Positions 59,047-64,000 of a stretch of DNA of 64,000 nt are shown here, piece after piece. This DNA comes from Staphylococcus sp. CAG:324 (GTDB lineage: Bacteria; Bacillota_I; Bacilli_A; ML615J-28; CAG-313). The stretch covers positions 299,057-363,056 of the forward strand of contig FR890815.1 in assembly GCA_000433035.1 (NCBI GenBank), in the 5' to 3' direction. Numbering within the stretch: position 1 is the first letter of the stretch; each line of letters starts with the position of its first letter. Position numbers and translations under genes: made by a program. Under the pieces are notes generated by a model, which worked only from the letters and a program-made list of their open reading frames with translations, was not told the origin of the DNA and did no database searches.

Positions 59047-60027
59047 ATGTATACAAAATTTAAAGAATGTCTATTAAAACCATCAAAAATTGGTAAATAT
59101 GTTGATGATAAAATGTCAAAGACAATTTTATATTTTATATTATTACTATTAATTTATATATTACCATCATTTGTTTCTCTTATTTCAGTAAAGCAAATGC
59201 CAACAGATTATTCAAATGTGATTGTAGAAAGTTTCGCAAAAAGCAGTTCCATTAATTATAAATTAGAAAACGTGAATGGAAAGTTAAATCTTAATAAAAC
59301 TATTGATGATGCTCAACCTCAATATGTTGAAATTGGTACGATTGTTGGTATTGATATGAATATTTTAGTTTTGTTCAATACTAATGAATCCATTGATTTA
59401 AATAGTTACGATTTCAGTAGCGATTTGATGAATAAAAATGTGATATTATTTACTTTTGCAAAAGAGGGCATGTATATCAGTATGGGAACTTTAAAATTAA
59501 GTAATGGTTCTACTGATAAGACACAAGAATTAGCTAATACTTCTAATAAACAACTGTATTATAGTTATGAAAAATTAGGATTATCAGAAATTGATTTTAG
59601 TGTTGCTTCTAGTAATAAAACAACTTTTAGAAATTATTTGGATAATTCTTATATTTCTATGTATCAAAAAAATTTAGTTTTAATATTACTTATTGGAATT
59701 CCTTATATTCTTATTAGTGGAATTCTTTCACTTTTAGTTGAAGTTTTGGTATTGGCACTTTTAATAAAAATACTTTATGGAAGATTTAATGTTCATTTTG
59801 GTGCTATTTGCAAAATTGTGATTTTAGCATACACGCCAAGAGTTATTTTCAATTTATTGTCAATTTTCTGGTCAAGTATTATCATGTATTTTATCGGTCA
59901 ATTTTTGACAATTATTTATGTTACAATTGCTCTTCGGTATTATATTATAAAGAATATTGGGACTAATATTTCTAATATTATTAGAGGAAAAGATAGCAGT
60001 CAAGGAGATAATAATAATGAGTTATAA
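59047..60027 (+). CDS. multi-pass membrane protein, DUF1189/YIP1-like
   Basis: The 326-residue protein has one TM near the N terminus (TILYFILLLLIYILPSFVSLI), an extracytoplasmic domain of about 150 residues, then four or five TM segments (residues about 205-310). This arrangement, with the start FKECLLKPSKIGKYVDDKMSKTI, recalls DUF1189 proteins of Firmicutes, whose role is not established. ATG 59047 follows GGAGG; the ATG at 59035 is part of that site. Its end overlaps leuS by 11 bases. Confidence 0.75.
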   Translation: MYTKFKECLLKPSKIGKYVDDKMSKTILYFILLLLIYILPSFVSLISVKQMPTDYSNVIVESFAKSSSINYKLENVNGKLNLNKTIDDAQPQYVEIGTIVGIDMNILVLFNTNESIDLNSYDFSSDLMNKNVILFTFAKEGMYISMGTLKLSNGSTDKTQELANTSNKQLYYSYEKLGLSEIDFSVASSNKTTFRNYLDNSYISMYQKNLVLILLIGIPYILISGILSLLVEVLVLALLIKILYGRFNVHFGAICKIVILAYTPRVIFNLLSIFWSSIIMYFIGQFLTIIYVTIALRYYIIKNIGTNISNIIRGKDSSQGDNNNEL

Positions 60028-62434
60028 TCATAAGATAATAGATAAAAAATGGCAAGAATATTGGGATAAACATCAGACATTTAAAACAATGCTTGATACT
60101 AAAAAACCCAAATATTACGCAATGGATATGTTTCCTTATCCTAGTGGAGCAGGTCTTCATGTGGGTCATCCTGAAGGATATACTGCTACTGATATTATTT
60201 GTAGATATAAAAGAATGAAAGGATTTAACGTAATGCATCCTATGGGATGGGATGCATTTGGACTTCCTGCTGAACAATATGCGATTAAAACAGGTAATGA
60301 TCCAAGAGAATTTACTTATAAAAATATTGCTAATTTTAAACGTCAAATTAAAATGCTTGGTCTATCTTATGATTGGACTAGAGAAATTGCAACTTGTGAT
60401 CCAGAATATTTTAAATGGACACAATGGATTTTTTGTCAACTTTATAAAAAAGGACTTGCCGAATTAAAAGAAATAGAAGTGAATTGGTGCGAAGGTTTAG
60501 GAACAGTTTTAGCGAATGAAGAAATCATTAATGTTAATGGTAGAATGGTTAGTGAACGAGGAGAATATCCTGTTGAAAAACGCCCAATGAAACAATGGGT
60601 TTTAAAAATCACAGATTATGCTGAAAGACTCTTACAAGATTTAGAAGAAATTGATTGGCCAGAATCGATTAAAGAAATGCAAAGAAATTGGATTGGCAAA
60701 AGTAATGGAGCGTTAGTAGATTTTAAAGTAAAAGATACTGATTATAAATTTACAGTATTTACTACTAGATGTGATACTTTATTTGGAGCTACTTATTGTG
60801 TGTTAGCTCCTGAACATAAGTTAGTAAATTTAATAACCACTAAAGATCAACTCTCAAGTGTAAAAGAATATGTTGAATTTGCCAAGGCTAAAACGGATTT
60901 AGATCGAACAGAACTTAATAAAGAAAAAACAGGTTGTTTTACAGGAGCATATGCTATTAATCCTGTAAATGGTAAAGAGATACCAATTTGGATTGCCGAC
61001 TATGTTTTAGCAAGTTATGGGACTGGAGCAATCATGGCAGTTCCTGCCCATGATGAAAGAGATTTTGCTTTTGCCAAAAAATTTAATCTCGAAATCATAC
61101 CAGTTTTAGATGGTGGTAATAGTTTAGATGCTCCTTATACAAAAGATGGGTATCATATAAATTCTGATTTTTTAGATGGTCTAAATAAAGAAGAAGCGAT
61201 TGATAAAATGTTAAAATATTTAACGGATAAGAAAATAGGTAGGGTATCGGTAAATTATCGTTTAAGAGATTGGATTTTTTCAAGACAGAGATATTGGGGT
61301 GAACCTTTTCCAATTATTCATTGGGAAGATGGTACTATTGAATTGTTAGATGAAAAATTTCTTCCATTAGAACTTCCTAAAATAAAGGGTCTTAAATTAT
61401 CAGGTACAGGAGAAAGTCCTCTTGCAAATGCGAAAGAGTGGGTAGAAGTAACAAGATCAGATGGGGTAAAGGGTCGCCGTGAAACTAATACGATGCCACA
61501 ATGGGCAGGTAGTTGTTGGTATTATATTGGATATTTATTAAAACAAGATGATAAAATGTTAAATTTAACAGATGAAAAAGTTCAAAAAATGATAAATGAG
61601 TGGTTACCAGTTGATCTTTATATTGGTGGTGCTGAACATGCAGTATTGCATTTATTATATGCGAGATTTTGGCATAAAGTTTTATATGATTGTGGTATTG
61701 TGAAATGTAAAGAACCTTTCCAAAAACTTTATAATCAAGGAATGATTCTTGGTGAAGATGGTGTTAAAATGTCAAAATCGCGAGGAAATGTAATCAATCC
61801 AGATGCTATTGTTGAAAAATATGGGGCAGATACCTTAAGAGTATATGAAATGTTTATGGGACCTCTTGATGCAATGAAACCTTGGTCAACCAAAGCAGTA
61901 GATGGAGCAAGACGTTTTTTAGAAAGAGTTTATCGATTAGTAACAGAAGTTATTCAAATTGATTGTAATGATCAAACCTTAGAAAAAATATATCATCAAA
62001 CAGTGAAAAAGGTAACTGAGGATATTGAAAGTTTACACTATAATACAGCTATTTCTCAACTGATGATTTTGACCAATGAGATTTATAAATATCCCATTTT
62101 AACGAAAGAATATGTAGAAGGATATGTAAAAATGATATATCCATTTGCGCCCCATTTAGGTGAAGAGTTATGGGAAATGTTAGGACATCATCAGACGATT
62201 ACTTATGAAAATTGGCCAAGTTATGATAATAGTAAAACGATCAATCAAGAAGTAACGGTTGTTGTTCAAATAAATGGTAAACTTCGCGATAAATTACAAG
62301 TTAGTATTGATACTACTAAAGAAGAATTAGAAAGACTTGCTTTAAATAGTCCGAAAGTTTTAGCTAATCTAAAGGGGATGACACCAAAAAAGATTATCAT
62401 CATTCCGAATAAACTTGTAAGTATTGTTATTTAA
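60017..62434 (+). CDS. leuS: leucyl-tRNA synthetase
   Basis: The 805-residue class I synthetase has the HIGH-type motif HVGHPEGYTATDI (about 47-59), the CP1 editing domain (about 220-400; TTRCDTLFGATY, YGTGAIMAVPAHDERD), the KMSKS motif in VKMSKSRGNVINPD (about 586-599) and a C-terminal anticodon-binding region. ATG 60017 follows AAGGAG; upstream in-frame codons lie in the previous gene. No T-box is present, unlike thrS. All domains look complete. Confidence 0.96.
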   Translation: MSYNHKIIDKKWQEYWDKHQTFKTMLDTKKPKYYAMDMFPYPSGAGLHVGHPEGYTATDIICRYKRMKGFNVMHPMGWDAFGLPAEQYAIKTGNDPREFTYKNIANFKRQIKMLGLSYDWTREIATCDPEYFKWTQWIFCQLYKKGLAELKEIEVNWCEGLGTVLANEEIINVNGRMVSERGEYPVEKRPMKQWVLKITDYAERLLQDLEEIDWPESIKEMQRNWIGKSNGALVDFKVKDTDYKFTVFTTRCDTLFGATYCVLAPEHKLVNLITTKDQLSSVKEYVEFAKAKTDLDRTELNKEKTGCFTGAYAINPVNGKEIPIWIADYVLASYGTGAIMAVPAHDERDFAFAKKFNLEIIPVLDGGNSLDAPYTKDGYHINSDFLDGLNKEEAIDKMLKYLTDKKIGRVSVNYRLRDWIFSRQRYWGEPFPIIHWEDGTIELLDEKFLPLELPKIKGLKLSGTGESPLANAKEWVEVTRSDGVKGRRETNTMPQWAGSCWYYIGYLLKQDDKMLNLTDEKVQKMINEWLPVDLYIGGAEHAVLHLLYARFWHKVLYDCGIVKCKEPFQKLYNQGMILGEDGVKMSKSRGNVINPDAIVEKYGADTLRVYEMFMGPLDAMKPWSTKAVDGARRFLERVYRLVTEVIQIDCNDQTLEKIYHQTVKKVTEDIESLHYNTAISQLMILTNEIYKYPILTKEYVEGYVKMIYPFAPHLGEELWEMLGHHQTITYENWPSYDNSKTINQEVTVVVQINGKLRDKLQVSIDTTKEELERLALNSPKVLANLKGMTPKKIIIIPNKLVSIVI

Positions 62435-62455
62435 AATCTAATAGGATAGATAGTA

Positions 62456-62704
62456 ATGATAGCTAAACTTTTTGTTCCCCATATAATTAAAGATCAAGTT
62501 TATCATTTTCAAATAGGATATCAACATATTATAATAATTGAAAATAAAAGATATATCAATCAAATTATTGTTAATAAACAAATTGCAAAAGTATTTATGT
62601 CTTTTTCTAATGTTTTCTTTTTTAATAATTTTGCAGAAATGGAACAAGATTTAGAAATTTTAATTACTTATACAGATGATGATTATCTTGTAATAATAGG
62701 TTAA
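62456..62704 (+). CDS. small hypothetical protein
   Basis: An 82-residue frame (MIAKLFVPHIIKDQVY...) in the gap between leuS and hpf, predicted beta-rich with an acidic end (TYTDDDYLVIIG). The ribosome site is weak (AGGATAG) and no family is recognised. The opposite strand also has a short frame (62438-62647) with Met/Tyr/Asn-rich text that looks random. The plus-strand frame is more protein-like and ends just before the hpf promoter, so it is kept with modest confidence. Confidence 0.5.
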   Translation: MIAKLFVPHIIKDQVYHFQIGYQHIIIIENKRYINQIIVNKQIAKVFMSFSNVFFFNNFAEMEQDLEILITYTDDDYLVIIG

Positions 62705-62723
62705 AAGAAAATGATAAAAAATA

Positions 62724-62752
62724 TTTACATTTTTTACTTTTTTTGGTATAAT
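62724..62752 (+). promoter_or_regulatory. promoter of hpf
   Basis: TTTACA (62724-62729), 17 bases, TATAAT (62747-62752) with TGG before the -10. Confidence 0.78.
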
Positions 62753-62804
62753 AATATTGTAAGATGAGTTACTTACAAAATATACAGAAAAAGGAGCTAT
62801 TTTT

Positions 62805-63347
62805 ATGAAAATAAATGTAAGAGGCAATGAATTAGTTAAAATGAGTGATAATGCTCGTGATTATATTATAGATCGCGTTGAATCATTGAAAAAACTATTC
62901 AATCAAAGTGAGAATGTAATAGCTAATGTATTATGTAAAGGAACAGAAAAAAATGTAATTGTAGAAATTACGATTCCTTTAAAACATATTATTTTACGGG
63001 CTGAAAGTAAAGCCGATACTTTATATGGAGCAGTAGATTTAGCAACAGATAAAATTGAAAGACAATTATTAAGACATAAACAAAAGGTAAATACAATTAT
63101 TAAAAAACGCGAAGGTATTAGTAATTATTTCAGTAATTTAGAATCTAAAGATGAAGATAAAAATCTTAAAATAGCAACTAAAACAAAAGTTATTAATCCA
63201 GAAGTAATGACTTTAGATGAGGCAATTACTAAAATGGAAATGTTAGATCATGATTTTTTTAGTTTTATAAATGAAGCAAACCATCGTCATACTGTTGTAT
63301 ATTTACGAAAAGATGGTGGATATGGAACTATTGAAACTAAAGAATAA
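62805..63347 (+). CDS. hpf: ribosome hibernation promoting factor, long form
   Basis: The 180-residue protein has an N-terminal HPF/YfiA domain (about 1-100; VRGNELVKMSDNARDYIIDRVESL, AVDLATDKIERQLLRHKQK) and a C-terminal dimerisation domain (about 125-178; PEVMTLDEAITKMEMLDHDFFSFINE, TVVYLRKDGGYGTIE). The long form joins 70S ribosomes into inactive 100S dimers in stationary phase. ATG 62805 follows AAAGGAG; own promoter. Confidence 0.95.
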   Translation: MKINVRGNELVKMSDNARDYIIDRVESLKKLFNQSENVIANVLCKGTEKNVIVEITIPLKHIILRAESKADTLYGAVDLATDKIERQLLRHKQKVNTIIKKREGISNYFSNLESKDEDKNLKIATKTKVINPEVMTLDEAITKMEMLDHDFFSFINEANHRHTVVYLRKDGGYGTIETKE

Positions 63348-63412
63348 GATAGTACTGTTTATGTATTGATAGTAAACCTTATTTGAGCGTTGTCATATTG
63401 ATTATGATTTAT

Positions 63413-63444
63413 AAAGCCATGAACTTTTTTAGATTCATGGTTTT
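63413..63444 (+). terminator. terminator after hpf
   Basis: AAAGCCATGAA (63413-63423) pairs with TTCATGGTTTT (63434-63444) with one wobble, followed by T-rich sequence. Confidence 0.78.
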
Positions 63445-63455
63445 ATTATTTTTAA

Positions 63456-63484
63456 TTGATAATATTAACAAAATTTGGTATAAT
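63456..63484 (+). promoter_or_regulatory. promoter of the HAD gene
   Basis: TTGATA (63456-63461), 17 bases, TATAAT (63479-63484) with TGG before the -10. Confidence 0.82.
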
Positions 63485-63506
63485 AATAAAGATAGAGGTA
63501 GATAAA

Positions 63507-64000
63507 ATGATTAAACACATATGTATGGATTTAGGAAATACCATAATTAATAATATTGATTTCAATCTTCAATTGGGGTTAAAAATCGTATATAATCAGT
63601 CTATACATAAAAAACTTGAATTAGATACATTTATTCACATTGGTTTTAAATTAATGAAGGAAATGTATAAAGATAGAAATATAGATAATATTGAAATACC
63701 TTTTATAAAATATTTGTCTAATTTAGAGAAAATTGCTGATATAAAATACATAAAATCTTATGAAGAATTAGAATTAGAAATATATCAAAGTTGTGTGAAA
63801 GATACAATTATTGATGATGCTTTTGACTTTTTATTATTTGCTAAAAGGCATGGATTAAAAGTGTATATTTATAGCAATTCTACTTTTTCGAAGAGAGCTT
63901 TGATGAGAACGATTGATCTGTTTCAATTAACTGATTTAATTGATGAATTATATTCATCTAGTGATGTTGGTTTTCGTAAACCTTCTGCCAAATTTTTTTT
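63507..64000 (+). CDS. HAD-family hydrolase, N-terminal part (runs off the window)
   Basis: The frame is open from ATG 63507 (after AGAGGTAG) to the window edge, about 164 residues. It starts with MDLGNTI, a HAD motif I of the D-x-G-N-T type in which the usual second Asp is absent, has YSNST as motif II (about 116-120) and GFRKPSAKFF as motif III Lys (about 155-164). A helical cap lies between motifs I and II. The missing second Asp would affect acid catalysis, so the activity is uncertain. Confidence 0.82.
   Translation, partial: MIKHICMDLGNTIINNIDFNLQLGLKIVYNQSIHKKLELDTFIHIGFKLMKEMYKDRNIDNIEIPFIKYLSNLEKIADIKYIKSYEELELEIYQSCVKDTIIDDAFDFLLFAKRHGLKVYIYSNSTFSKRALMRTIDLFQLTDLIDELYSSSDVGFRKPSAKFF

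Noticed and set aside
62438..62647. Minus-strand 69-codon frame
   Set aside because: It has random-looking composition and no ribosome site, and it overlaps the more protein-like plus-strand frame.

Overview
The window is AT-rich bacterial chromosome, densely coded, with the standard stop codons (TGA ends at least one gene and tryptophan is TGG). Gene orders such as rpsB-tsf-pyrH-frr-uppS-cdsA-dxr-rseP, polA-mutM-coaE-dnaB-dnaI-thrS, infC-rpmI-rplT and trmFO-xerC are those of Bacilli. Strong AGGAGG ribosome sites, consensus sigma-A promoters (many with a TG extension of the -10), a T-box, a lysine riboswitch and an L20 leader agree. A CotE-like spore coat protein beside a LysM protein points to a spore-forming ancestor or lifestyle. 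The best guess is a low-GC Bacillota of class Bacilli near the Erysipelotrichia/RF39-type lineages; the sequence alone does not fix the genus. No rRNA, tRNA, insertion sequence, prophage or CRISPR array was seen.

Layout. 1-2755: end of mnmA and the helicase recD2. 2.9-6.6 kb: a small membrane protein, a ZIP metal transporter and two CNNM/CBS membrane proteins. 6.7-11.2 kb: a repeat-rich GH18 lipoprotein, a small membrane protein, cotE and a Tyr-rich LysM protein. 11.3-13.0 kb: a two-gene polyamine operon, a ureohydrolase plus an internally duplicated SpeD-family decarboxylase. 13.1-17.4 kb: a lipoprotein and an orphan PglX-like DNA methyltransferase. 17.4-19.98 kb (minus): an amino-acid ABC transporter behind a lysine riboswitch. 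20-21.1 kb (minus): a Pro/Tyr/Gln-repeat protein and a VanY-like carboxypeptidase. 21.2-30.1 kb: polA, a fused mutM-coaE, dnaB, dnaI and T-box-controlled thrS. 30.2-34.9 kb: an XRE regulator, a candidate small RNA, a LysM protein, a DtxR-family regulator and a ferrous-iron operon (feoA-feoA-feoB-small Cys-rich protein) with matching palindromic operators. 35-46.4 kb: trmFO, xerC, a GNAT protein, then translation and envelope genes from rpsB to rseP. 46.4-49 kb: nagA, a TetR regulator and DegV. 49.2-55.1 kb: two ABC-transporter clusters, the second with secreted and anchored proteins of unknown role. 55.1-56.5 kb: infC-rpmI-rplT. 56.5-64 kb: a surface metallophosphatase, a DUF1189-like membrane protein, leuS, hpf and the start of a HAD phosphatase.

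The points most worth follow-up are the duplicated SpeD protein next to agmatinase (a possible pyruvoyl arginine decarboxylase), the GTTAGC-N4-GCTAAC iron operators, a 30-bp hairpin RNA with a C-rich loop, the four-gene secreted-protein/ABC cluster at 52.3-55.1 kb, and the MutM-CoaE fusion. All functions are inferred from motifs and context read by eye; no database search was run.
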